Source: Erythrobacter sp047872805 | GTDB taxonomy: Bacteria > Pseudomonadota > Alphaproteobacteria > Sphingomonadales > Sphingomonadaceae | NCBI RefSeq assembly: GCF_047872805.1 | Contig: NZ_JBLQUK010000001.1 | Coordinates: 496,001-560,000, forward strand | Reading direction: 5' to 3' | Length of the DNA: 64,000 nt | Part shown: positions 44,307 through 52,855 of the stretch, in pieces | Numbering within the stretch: the first letter of the stretch is position 1 | Layout of the letters: each line of letters begins with the position of its first letter | Position numbers and translations under genes: made by a program | Notes under the pieces: generated by a model | Seen by the model: the letters and a program-made list of their open reading frames with translations, nothing else | What the model was told of the DNA's origin: nothing | Databases searched by the model: none

Positions 44307-44845
44307 AACTGATCGAGACTGCCATCCCCGGACCGCTGATCATTGAACCGCGTGTGTTCGGCGATGCGCGCGGATTTTTCATGGAAACATGGAACGAGGC
44401 GGTCTTTCGCACAGCGGGACTGGACCGCAGCTTTGTTCAGGACAACCATAGCCATTCGCAAAAGGGCGTGCTGCGCGGGCTGCATTTTCAAAACCCCGGC
44501 GCGCAGGGCAAATTGGTGCGGGTTACGCGCGGCGCGGTGTTTGACGTTGCGGTGGACCTGCGCAAATCGTCGGCGCATTTCGGCAAATGGATCGGGGTGG
44601 AACTCTCGGCCGAAAACAAGCGGATGTTGTGGGTGCCCGAAGGGTTCGCTCACGGTTTCCTGACGCTGGAAGATGACACCGACTTCCTCTACAAATGCAC
44701 TGCGCCCTATGCTCCGGGCTCAGAGCATACGCTGGCCTGGGACGACCCCGAAGTGGGAGTAGAGTGGCCGGTGCAGGATCTTGATCCGATCATTTCCGAA
44801 AAGGACGCGCGCGGGCTTTCGCTCGCTGACGTGCCGGCATTCTGA
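44303..44845 (+). CDS. rfbC: dTDP-4-dehydrorhamnose 3,5-epimerase RfbC
   Basis: A 180-residue cupin-fold epimerase: EPRVFGDARGFFMETWNE, FVQDNHSHSQKGVLRGLHFQ with the catalytic His, and RMLWVPEGFAHGFLTLEDDTDFLYKCTAPY. It makes dTDP-4-dehydro-L-rhamnose. The GTG start overlaps the RfbA stop by four bases (GTGA). Confidence 0.96.
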   Translation: MKLIETAIPGPLIIEPRVFGDARGFFMETWNEAVFRTAGLDRSFVQDNHSHSQKGVLRGLHFQNPGAQGKLVRVTRGAVFDVAVDLRKSSAHFGKWIGVELSAENKRMLWVPEGFAHGFLTLEDDTDFLYKCTAPYAPGSEHTLAWDDPEVGVEWPVQDLDPIISEKDARGLSLADVPAF

Positions 44846-45702
44846 TGAAAGTACTGATTACAGGAGCCGGCGGGCAATTGGGCGGCGCGCTTCAGCGGCT
44901 CGCTCCTGCCCATGCCGATCTCAACGCGATTGACGTTGACGATGTCGATCTGACTGATGCTGCGATGCTGCGGGCCCGGCTGGTGGTCGAAGCACCTGAG
45001 GTCATCATCAACGCTGCCGCCTATACCGCCGTCGACAAGGCCGAAAGCGACGAAGAGCTTGCACGGGCGATCAATGCCGATGCAGTGGCCATAATGGTCG
45101 AAGCGATGGAGGAACAGGGCGGAAAGCTGGTCCATGTCTCGACCGATTTCGTGTTCGACGGCAAATCGCCGCGCGCCTATCGGCCCGATGATGCGCGCGC
45201 ACCGATCAGCGCCTATGGCCGGACCAAGGCCGAAGGCGAGGATCATCTGCGGGCAAGCGACCTTCTGGTGCGAACCGCCTGGGTTTACGAAGCGGGCGGG
45301 GCCAATTTCGTGCGGACCATGATCCGGTTGATGAACGAGCGCGAAGAATTGGGCGTCGTGGCTGATCAAATCGGTTCCCCGACATGGGCCAGCGGTCTTG
45401 CGCAGACCATCTGGGGTCTGCTCGACAAACAGGCTTCGGGAACTTTCCATCACAGCGATGCGGGCGCGGCGAGCTGGTATGATTTTGCCGTAGCAATTGC
45501 CGAAGAGGCGCTGACGCTCGGCTTGATCGCCAGAATCCCCGCGATCAAACCGATCACCACCGCCGAATATCCCACCCCCGCTGCGCGCCCCGCCTTTTCG
45601 CTGCTCGATTGCCGGGCGACGCGCGATTTGCTCGGCGATGTGCCGGCGCATTGGCGCGCAAACCTGCGCGAAATGCTTAGACAGGAAGCTGCCCTTGGCT
45701 AA
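44845..45702 (+). CDS. rfbD: dTDP-4-dehydrorhamnose reductase RfbD
   Basis: A 285-residue SDR-type reductase: VLITGAGGQLGGAL, VSTDFVFDG and the catalytic YGRTKAEGE. It makes dTDP-L-rhamnose, the last step of the pathway. Its ATG overlaps the RfbC stop (TGATG). The order A-C-D-B is as in many rhamnose operons. Confidence 0.95.
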   Translation: MKVLITGAGGQLGGALQRLAPAHADLNAIDVDDVDLTDAAMLRARLVVEAPEVIINAAAYTAVDKAESDEELARAINADAVAIMVEAMEEQGGKLVHVSTDFVFDGKSPRAYRPDDARAPISAYGRTKAEGEDHLRASDLLVRTAWVYEAGGANFVRTMIRLMNEREELGVVADQIGSPTWASGLAQTIWGLLDKQASGTFHHSDAGAASWYDFAVAIAEEALTLGLIARIPAIKPITTAEYPTPAARPAFSLLDCRATRDLLGDVPAHWRANLREMLRQEAALG

Positions 45703-46753
45703 TTTGCTCGTGACCGGAGGCGCCGGTTTCATCGGCGGCAATTTCGTCCATTACTGGAATGCGCGGCATCCCGAAGATGCGGTGATCGTGCTGGATGCGC
45801 TGACCTATGCGGGCAATCGCTCGACCCTCGACGGGGCGCCGCGCGCCGAACTGGTCGTGGGCGATATTCGCGACACCGAATTGGTCGAACAATTGCTGCG
45901 CGAACGCAGCATCAGCGCGATTGTTCACTTTGCCGCTGAGAGCCATGTTGATCGTTCGATCAGCGGCCCTGATGCATTCATCGACACCAACATCCTTGGC
46001 ACCAACAGCCTGCTGAAGGCGGCCCGCGCGGTCTGGCTGGCTGGCGACGGGGTGGAGCACCGGTTCCATCATATCTCTACCGATGAGGTTTACGGCTCGC
46101 TTGGCGCGGATGATCCAGCCTTTAGCGAGACGACGCCCTATGCGCCGAACTCGCCCTATTCCGCGTCAAAGGCTGCGTCGGATCATCTGGTGCGGGCCTA
46201 TCACCACACCTATGGGCTGAATGTCACGACCAGCAATTGTTCGAACAATTACGGGCCGTATCAATATCCTGAAAAGCTGATCCCGCTGTTTTTCCTGAAC
46301 GCATTGTCGGGCAAGGATCTGCCGATCTATGGCGACGGGATGAATGTGCGCGACTGGTTGCATGTGGAGGACCATTGCCGCGGGATCGAGGCCTGCCTTG
46401 CGCATGGCCAGCCGGGCGAAACCTACAATATCGGCGGCGGGGCGGAATTGCCCAATATGGCGGTGATCGATGCAATCTGCCGTGAGGTTGATCTGGCATT
46501 TGCGGAAGTGGAGGGTCTGGCAGAGCGCTATCCCGATGCGCCCGCGGCCAAGGGGCACAAGAGCGAAAGCCTCAAGACTTTCGTGACCGACCGCGCGGGG
46601 CACGACCGGCGCTATGCCATTGACGAGACCAAGGCGCGCAATGCGCTGGGCTATTCAGCGACCCGGTCCTTTGACGAAGGCCTGCGCATGACCCTGCGCT
46701 GGTATCTGGCGCATGAGGACTGGTGGCGCCCCCTGTTATCAGGTGCGAAATAG
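45695..46753 (+). CDS. rfbB: dTDP-glucose 4,6-dehydratase RfbB
   Basis: A 352-residue extended SDR: LLVTGGAGFIGGNFVHYW, HFAAESHVDRSI, HISTDEVYGSLG and the catalytic YSASKAASDHLVRAYHHTYG. It makes dTDP-4-dehydro-6-deoxyglucose. The TTG at 45695, after AGGAAG, matches the known N-terminus (MANLLVTGG) and overlaps the RfbD stop by eight bases; a start at 45638 lies inside rfbD. Confidence 0.95.
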   Translation: MANLLVTGGAGFIGGNFVHYWNARHPEDAVIVLDALTYAGNRSTLDGAPRAELVVGDIRDTELVEQLLRERSISAIVHFAAESHVDRSISGPDAFIDTNILGTNSLLKAARAVWLAGDGVEHRFHHISTDEVYGSLGADDPAFSETTPYAPNSPYSASKAASDHLVRAYHHTYGLNVTTSNCSNNYGPYQYPEKLIPLFFLNALSGKDLPIYGDGMNVRDWLHVEDHCRGIEACLAHGQPGETYNIGGGAELPNMAVIDAICREVDLAFAEVEGLAERYPDAPAAKGHKSESLKTFVTDRAGHDRRYAIDETKARNALGYSATRSFDEGLRMTLRWYLAHEDWWRPLLSGAK

Positions 46754-46762
46754 GCTGAGCCT

Positions 46763-47482
46763 GTGACCGTAAATCCCGCCCCTATTCGCAAGCGAGACGA
46801 AGGCAGGCTCTTCAAACGTCTTCAAGCGCGATTTCGCCGTGCCCGATTTGCCAAGATCGAAGCGATGATCGAACAATTGCTTGAACAATCAGCACCGTTG
46901 CGGATTCTGGACGTTGGCGGCCGCGCCGAATATTGGAACATGCTGTCGCCGCATCTGCGCGGGCGAGTGGAACTGACGCTGCTCAATTATGGCGCGGAAC
47001 TTGAAGCGTTTTCGCAAGCTGTTGAAGTCGGTATCAGCTATGTAAACGCTGCTGGTAATGCTTGCGCCATGCCGCAATATGCCGATCAGAGCTTTGACCT
47101 GGTGCATTCCAATTCGGTGATCGAGCATGTCGGCCAATATGCGGATATGCAGGATTTTGCGAAGGAAATCAGGCGAGTAGCTTGGGCGTATTACGTCCAG
47201 ACGCCCAATTTCTGGTTCCCGATCGACCCGCACACCGCGTTTCCTTTACTGCATTGGCTGCCAGACCCGGCGCGCCTCTTCGCGCACACGCATTTCACCT
47301 TGGGATTGGCCAAAAAGTCTGATTTTTCAGGTGCTTTGTCGCGGTTGGACGGTTGCAGAATGATCAGCCGCAGCACGATGCATGCACTATTTCCCGATGC
47401 CGAACATTCGACTGAACGGTTTGCAGTGATTTTTGCAAAATCGCTGATCGCTTCGCGGCTTGGCCCGGATCGGAGCGCCTGA
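46763..47482 (+). CDS. SAM-dependent methyltransferase
   Basis: A 239-residue class I methyltransferase: LRILDVGGRAEYWNML is the SAM motif near residue 48, and FDLVHSNSVIEHVG is the second. NFWFPIDPHTAFPLLHWLP follows. It probably methylates a sugar or other exopolysaccharide part. It starts with GTG nine bases after rfbB. The exact target is unknown. Confidence 0.85.
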   Translation: MTVNPAPIRKRDEGRLFKRLQARFRRARFAKIEAMIEQLLEQSAPLRILDVGGRAEYWNMLSPHLRGRVELTLLNYGAELEAFSQAVEVGISYVNAAGNACAMPQYADQSFDLVHSNSVIEHVGQYADMQDFAKEIRRVAWAYYVQTPNFWFPIDPHTAFPLLHWLPDPARLFAHTHFTLGLAKKSDFSGALSRLDGCRMISRSTMHALFPDAEHSTERFAVIFAKSLIASRLGPDRSA

Positions 47483-48688
47483 ATGTCCGGTCAGCTGCCT
47501 CTCCACATCGGTCTTTTGTGGCATTCGTGCTTCTCCGAAAACCTTGGCGTCGGCGCGCTGAGCGTGGCCAATGCAAACCTGATTGGCAAGGCGGCGGAAA
47601 AGGCCGGGCGGCGACCGGTCTTTCATTTGATGGGGGTGCGCGGGGCTTTCGACTACAGCCATGAAATCGCATATGAAAACCACTTTGAGAATATCGGATA
47701 CAAGGCGCTGGCCAATCCATTTTCAGCGTTGCACCGCCAGCTTGGCCGGTGTGACATTGTATTCGACATCGGCGGCGGAGACAGTTTTTCAGACATCTAT
47801 GCCGCGCGCCGGTTCTGGCTAATTATCGGATCGAAAATTGCCGCCATGCGCGGTGGCGGCCCACTGGTGTTCAGTCCGCAGACCATCGGGCCATTCCACA
47901 CAGCCCTCGCCCGACATGCGGCGGTCGGGGTGATGAACCTGGCCAGCACCATTTTTGCGCGCGACGAAAAATCCTTTGGCATCTTGCAGGAGCTGGGGAT
48001 GGCGGCGAAATCATCGCTGACGACCGACGTTGCGTTTGCGCTGCCGTTCGATGCTGCCGCTGACAAGGAAGCCCGCGACCTTGCCAATGGCCCGATCAAG
48101 GCTGGGCTCAACGTGTCGGCGCTGCTCTACCGCCGTGATATTGCGGCGAGCGATCGGATTGCTTTGAGCGTGGACTATCCCGCGTTGGTCGACAGCCTGC
48201 TTGGGCGGCTGCTGGATAACCCGCGCATCGAGGTGCATCTGGTTCCACATGTGCTGGCGGCTGCGACCCCCTATGAAGACGATTATGCTGTTGCTGAGGC
48301 TTTGAAAGCGCGCTTTCCCAAAGCGATATTGCCGTCCCGGTTTAGCGGTCCTTCAGAGGCAAAGAGCTACATTGCCGGGCTCGATCTGTTTGCGGGCAGC
48401 CGGATGCATTCGACCATTGCAGCCATTTCCTCGGGCACGGCGGTGGTGCCGCTGGGTTACAGCCGCAAGTTCAGCGGGCTGTTTGGTTCGCTTGGCTATG
48501 GCTGGAATGCCGACCTGACGAGCGACAGCGATGCGGAGGTCCTCGCACGTTTCGACGCGGCGCTTTCCGACATTCCTGCCATTCGCGCAGAGGCCGTGGC
48601 CGCCAATGCCGAGGCGCAGCGCAGGCTGGCGGACTATACGGCGTTTCTTGACAGGGTAATCGGCGATCTGGCGCGGCGCGATGTTTGA
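47483..48688 (+). CDS. polysaccharide pyruvyl transferase family protein
   Basis: A 401-residue member of the pyruvyl transferase family (GT-B-like): LLWHSCFSENLGVGALSVANA, VFDIGGGDSFSDIY, GGPLVFSPQTIGPF, and SRMHSTIAAISSGTAVVPLGYSRKF. Such enzymes add pyruvate ketals to sugars of exopolysaccharides, or act as sugar transferases in the same fold. It overlaps the next gene, an FrhB-like protein, by eight bases. Confidence 0.88.
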   Translation: MSGQLPLHIGLLWHSCFSENLGVGALSVANANLIGKAAEKAGRRPVFHLMGVRGAFDYSHEIAYENHFENIGYKALANPFSALHRQLGRCDIVFDIGGGDSFSDIYAARRFWLIIGSKIAAMRGGGPLVFSPQTIGPFHTALARHAAVGVMNLASTIFARDEKSFGILQELGMAAKSSLTTDVAFALPFDAAADKEARDLANGPIKAGLNVSALLYRRDIAASDRIALSVDYPALVDSLLGRLLDNPRIEVHLVPHVLAAATPYEDDYAVAEALKARFPKAILPSRFSGPSEAKSYIAGLDLFAGSRMHSTIAAISSGTAVVPLGYSRKFSGLFGSLGYGWNADLTSDSDAEVLARFDAALSDIPAIRAEAVAANAEAQRRLADYTAFLDRVIGDLARRDV

Positions 48689-49910
48689 TATCGAATCCAT
48701 TACAGCGAACGGGCTATGTTCGGGCTGCGGATTATGCGCCGGGATTGGCTCTGGGCCCGGCGCGCCGATTGTTATGCGGGATACGGCCGAAGGGTTCCGC
48801 CGCCCCTTTGCCACCTGCCCGGTCCCCGCGCAGCAATCCCGACTGATTGATGCGGTTTGTCCGGGCGCAAATATCCGGCACGCGCCTGAAGAATTCGATG
48901 CCGAATACCACCCTACATGGGGCCCGGTCGTCGAGGCTCGACTGGGTTGGAGCAGCGATGCCGGGCTGCGCCGCAACGCTTCGTCGGGCGGAGGCTTGTC
49001 AGCCATTCTCAATTTCCTGATCGCCAACGGTGAAATCGATTATGTCATCCAGACCGCCGCCGCGCCCGATTCCCCGATCCGAAATGCGCTAACAATCAGC
49101 CAAGTAGCCGACGATGTTTTCCGCGCCGCAGGATCGCGATATGCGCCTTCGTCGCCGTTGGAAGATATCGGCCAGAGACTCGACGCGCCGGGCCGATTCG
49201 CCTTTGTCGGAAAGCCCTGCGACGTGGCCGGACTGCGTCAGCTTGCGCGCCGCGATCCGAGAGTTGGGCAGAAGGTTGTCTGCATGATCGCCTTTATGTG
49301 TGCAGGCGTCCCGAGCTATCGCGGCACCTCTGCATTGCTTGCTGAGATGGGCGTCGAGGATGAAAGCGCCATTGCTGCGTTTCGCTATCGCGGGGATGGC
49401 TGGCCAGGCTTTGCCACCGCCGAAATGAGCGATGGCCGCCGTTTCCGCATGGATTACGATACCAGTTGGGGCACCATCCTGAATCGGCATTTGCAGTTTC
49501 GCTGCAAGATTTGCCCCGATGGAACGGGAGAATTTGCCGACATCGTTTGCGCCGACGGCTGGTATTGCGATGATGCTGGCAACCCATTGTTCGATGAACA
49601 GGACGGGCGCAGCATTGTCTTGACGCGCACGGGTAAGGGCGAAGCATTGGTGCAGCGCGCGATAGCGGCGGGCGACATTATCACAGCGCCGCTAACCCTT
49701 GACGAAATGACCAAAATGCAGCCGTTTCAGGCCAAGCGTAAAGGGCTGGTACTGCCGAGGCTGGCGGCGGTCGCGGTGACCTTCAGGCGGCTTCCACGAT
49801 TTGAAAATCTCGAACTAGCGGTCAACGCCCGCAAGCTTGGCATCAGGCAGGGCCTGCGCAGCATGTTGGGCACATTGCGCAGGCTGTTGATCCAGCGCGG
49901 GGCGGGGTAA
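48681..49910 (+). CDS. coenzyme F420 hydrogenase/dehydrogenase beta-subunit-like protein
   Basis: A 409-residue FrhB-type protein. The N-terminus has the iron-sulfur motif GLCSGCGLCAG, and further Cys residues follow (CPGANI, KPCD, CKICPDGTGEFADI). FVGKPCDVAGLRQLA is typical. Proteins of this type sit in polysaccharide clusters beside pyruvyl transferases, where their reductase-like role is unclear; F420 itself is not implied. It overlaps the upstream gene by eight bases. Confidence 0.87.
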   Translation: MFDIESITANGLCSGCGLCAGIGSGPGAPIVMRDTAEGFRRPFATCPVPAQQSRLIDAVCPGANIRHAPEEFDAEYHPTWGPVVEARLGWSSDAGLRRNASSGGGLSAILNFLIANGEIDYVIQTAAAPDSPIRNALTISQVADDVFRAAGSRYAPSSPLEDIGQRLDAPGRFAFVGKPCDVAGLRQLARRDPRVGQKVVCMIAFMCAGVPSYRGTSALLAEMGVEDESAIAAFRYRGDGWPGFATAEMSDGRRFRMDYDTSWGTILNRHLQFRCKICPDGTGEFADIVCADGWYCDDAGNPLFDEQDGRSIVLTRTGKGEALVQRAIAAGDIITAPLTLDEMTKMQPFQAKRKGLVLPRLAAVAVTFRRLPRFENLELAVNARKLGIRQGLRSMLGTLRRLLIQRGAG

Positions 49911-49914
49911 TCCG

Positions 49915-51366
49915 GTGGCGGCAGGACGTTTCCTGAAAGCGGGTTCGACACTTGGACTTGGCTATGTCGGCGAACATGCACTGTTGTTCTTGCGCGTTCT
50001 GTTGGTCGCGCGTTTTCTTGGGCCGGAATATTTCGGCATCAGCGTCACGTTCCTGCTGGTCGTCAGCACCTTTGCGCTCATTAGCGATCTTGGCATTGAG
50101 AAATATCTGATTCAGGTGCGCGAGGGCGCTTTAACGATCGCGATGCCCACTCTGGCGAGTGTATTGCTGGCGCGCGGTGTGTTGATGGGGACTGCGATCT
50201 TTCTCCTGTCAGACTGGATCGCATCGAGCTTTGGCAATCCTCAACTCGGCTGGTTTTATGCATGCGCGGCGATCATTCCGGTCATCGAAGGATTTCGCCA
50301 TCTCGATCCGCTGGCGCAGCAACGCCAGATGCATTTCAGTCCCTATGTGAAGATGCAGCTGGGCGGGCTTTTGCCGGGCGTGTTGCTGACAATTGCGCTG
50401 GCGATCGTGACGGAAAGCTTCATCGCAATCGCTGCGGGTTGCATTGCCACTTCGATCATTTCCGTCACATTGTCGCATATTCTGGCCAGATCGCCGTATC
50501 GTCTGGGGTTTGACAAGAACGCCGCACTGCCGGTGTTTGTGTTTGGCTGGCCGCTGTTTCTCAACGGGATCGTGATCTTTCTCGCCACTCAGGGCGACCG
50601 GATAGTGATCGGCACTCTGGGCGGGATGCTCGATCTTGCTGGATATGCAGCGGTCGGCGCGCTGACTGGCGGAGCAGCTGTGTTCTTCGCGCGGCTTTGC
50701 GGCAATCTGTTCCTGCCGCTGCTTTCCGAAGCCCGCGACAATATTGAAATGTATCGGGAGCGCTGCCGCACTACCGGCGCGGCTTGTTTGCTGCTGCTAT
50801 CTGCGGTGCTGTTTCCGCTCGCCACGCTGGGCGCACCGATCGTCCTGCTGATGTTTGGTCCGGGCTATGTGACCCCGCCTTTGCTGGTGACATTTCTATC
50901 GATTCTTGCCGGGGCCACTGTGCTGCGCGCGTGGTGCGTGGTGATCTCGCTCAGCCTTGGCGGGACCAGCGACATACTGACCGCAAACATCCTGCGCATC
51001 AGCGGTCTGGTTGGGGCCTATCTGGTGTTGTCATCGGGCCACGGAATCGTCTGGGTCGCGGCATCGATGTGTGCCGGAGATGTGGCGGCAACGGTGTTGG
51101 CGCTGTTTCAGGTCAGTCGCAGAGCACCCGCTGCCCGCTCCGCCTGCCTTACCTTCGGTCTGGTCTTTGTCATCATGGCAGCTATTCTGATTGCACTGAA
51201 TTCGATCAACGATCCCTTCGCGGACCTTGGCTTCACCGCCTTTCTGGCAATAGCAACCAGCGCGCCCGGCATCATCACAGCCTTGCTCGTTTCGCGCGAC
51301 CTTCGGCAAAGGCTGAAGGCCGTGCTGGTCGTGGTTGCGGGCAAAATCTATAGGCACCAGCAATGA
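49915..51366 (+). CDS. Wzx-type lipopolysaccharide/oligosaccharide flippase
   Basis: A 483-residue protein with about 12 to 14 hydrophobic segments of the MATE/MviN-like Wzx superfamily: TLGLGYVGEHALLFLRVLLVARFLGPEYFG at the N-terminus is typical. It should flip undecaprenyl-linked repeat units across the inner membrane. The start is GTG, four bases after the FrhB-like gene. The next gene overlaps it by four bases (ATGA). Confidence 0.88.
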   Translation: MAAGRFLKAGSTLGLGYVGEHALLFLRVLLVARFLGPEYFGISVTFLLVVSTFALISDLGIEKYLIQVREGALTIAMPTLASVLLARGVLMGTAIFLLSDWIASSFGNPQLGWFYACAAIIPVIEGFRHLDPLAQQRQMHFSPYVKMQLGGLLPGVLLTIALAIVTESFIAIAAGCIATSIISVTLSHILARSPYRLGFDKNAALPVFVFGWPLFLNGIVIFLATQGDRIVIGTLGGMLDLAGYAAVGALTGGAAVFFARLCGNLFLPLLSEARDNIEMYRERCRTTGAACLLLLSAVLFPLATLGAPIVLLMFGPGYVTPPLLVTFLSILAGATVLRAWCVVISLSLGGTSDILTANILRISGLVGAYLVLSSGHGIVWVAASMCAGDVAATVLALFQVSRRAPAARSACLTFGLVFVIMAAILIALNSINDPFADLGFTAFLAIATSAPGIITALLVSRDLRQRLKAVLVVVAGKIYRHQQ

Positions 51367-52055
51367 TTGATACTGCTTCCAAGACACCTGCCCCAGGTGA
51401 CCACAGTGCCCAAGCCTATGCCGGAAAGTCTGACGGCTATTTCGCAGGGGTCAGGCAGGATTTCCTCGAACTGCTGCCAAGGGATGGTCAGGCCCGCGTT
51501 CTCGAAATTGGTTGCGGCGCGGGCGAGACTGGTGCGGCGGCTCTCGCGCAGGAACTGTGTCAGGAATACATCGGAGTGGAAATTGCCCATCAAGCGGCGA
51601 GCGTCGCCCGAACACGGCTTACCGAAGTGGTTGAAGGCAATGTCGAAACCCTCGATCTGCCGTGGCCTGACCAGCATTTCGACGCAGTCCTGATGAGCGA
51701 GGTGCTCGAGCATCTTGTCGATCCGTGGTCGGTTGTGGGGAGGGTGGCAGCCAAACTAAAGCCGGGCGCTTTGGTCATGGCCAGTTCGCCCAATGTGGCC
51801 CAAATGTCGGTCTTGCGCGGATTGCTTGCGGACCGCTGGGAGCTGACGGAGAGCGGGGTAATGGACCGCACCCACCTACGCTGGTTTACTCAGGCTAGCT
51901 ATCGAGCCATGTTCGAAGACGCAGGCATTCGCGTCGATAGCATTCGGCCCATGGCCCGACCCGGCCCCGGCGCGCGCGCGTTCAACCTGTTGACCTTTAA
52001 CCGCTTGCGCCACCTGACAGTCCGCCAGATTTGCATCGTAGGGCATAAGACGTGA
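51363..52055 (+). CDS. SAM-dependent methyltransferase
   Basis: A 230-residue class I methyltransferase: RVLEIGCGAGETGAAALAQE is the SAM motif near residue 43, with FDAVLMSEVLEHLVDPW and a C-terminal RQICIVGHK. Likely acts on an exopolysaccharide sugar. It is coupled to Wzx upstream and to a glycosyltransferase downstream by four-base overlaps. Confidence 0.87.
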   Translation: MIDTASKTPAPGDHSAQAYAGKSDGYFAGVRQDFLELLPRDGQARVLEIGCGAGETGAAALAQELCQEYIGVEIAHQAASVARTRLTEVVEGNVETLDLPWPDQHFDAVLMSEVLEHLVDPWSVVGRVAAKLKPGALVMASSPNVAQMSVLRGLLADRWELTESGVMDRTHLRWFTQASYRAMFEDAGIRVDSIRPMARPGPGARAFNLLTFNRLRHLTVRQICIVGHKT

Positions 52056-52840
52056 CCGGGACCGAGCAAAGCAATCTGGACATCCACATCGTTGCCGCAG
52101 TGAATGATGAAGAAGTCTTGCAGAACAATCTGATGCGCTCTCCAATCATTTCAGAGGGCAAGGCAAAGCTGAATTGCTATCGCGGGGCGGCTTCGGCGTC
52201 CGAGGCCTACAACAAGGGCATCGATGATACTTCATCTCAGATTATCGTTTTTGCGCATCAGGATGTGTTCTTGCCGCAAGGTTGGGAAGCGGCGCTGAGG
52301 CGGGCGATTGCAGAGATTGAAGTGAAAGATCCAAACTGGGCGATAATCGGGGCCTGGGGCGTCAATCAGGACGGTGAATATGCCGGCCATGCGTGGTCGT
52401 CGGGTCTTAGCCTACGCCTTGGTCAAAGGTTTGATGAACCGGTAGAAACGCTGTGCATTGATGAATTCGTGATTGTCCTGCGGCGCGGCAGCGGATTGCA
52501 CTTTGACGAAGAATTGCCCGGCTTTCACCTTTACGCGGCGGATATAGTTTTGGCTGCGCGGGCAGCAGGGATGCAGGCTTATGTCGCCGACATCCCCGCT
52601 ATCCATAACAGCAAACCGGTTCGGACCTATCGCGGCGGATATTCGCAGGCTTGGTTCTACATGAGACAGAAATGGCAAGAATTCCTGCCCGTGCCGACCT
52701 TGACGGTACCGTTGTCACGCTCGGTTTTACCATTGTTGCGCGCGCGTCTCCGTTTGTGGCGTTCGCTAAAACGAAGGCTTGCCAACGCGACCGATTCACG
52801 GATCGATCCTCGCGAATTGGTTAGCAAACTGGATCTTTGA
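52052..52840 (+). CDS. glycosyltransferase-2-like protein
   Basis: A 262-residue protein of the Glyco_tranf_2_5 type: IHIVAAVNDEEVLQNNLM at the N-terminus, ASEAYNKGIDDTSSQIIVFAHQDVFLP (a Gln-Asp in place of the DxD motif) and FHLYAADIVLAARAAGM. Probably adds a sugar to the repeat unit. GTG start, overlapping the methyltransferase stop by four bases. It ends the rightward run; the spike-like genes face it 15 bases away. Confidence 0.8.
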   Translation: MTGTEQSNLDIHIVAAVNDEEVLQNNLMRSPIISEGKAKLNCYRGAASASEAYNKGIDDTSSQIIVFAHQDVFLPQGWEAALRRAIAEIEVKDPNWAIIGAWGVNQDGEYAGHAWSSGLSLRLGQRFDEPVETLCIDEFVIVLRRGSGLHFDEELPGFHLYAADIVLAARAAGMQAYVADIPAIHNSKPVRTYRGGYSQAWFYMRQKWQEFLPVPTLTVPLSRSVLPLLRARLRLWRSLKRRLANATDSRIDPRELVSKLDL

Positions 52841-52855
52841 TGCCTGACCTAGCGG

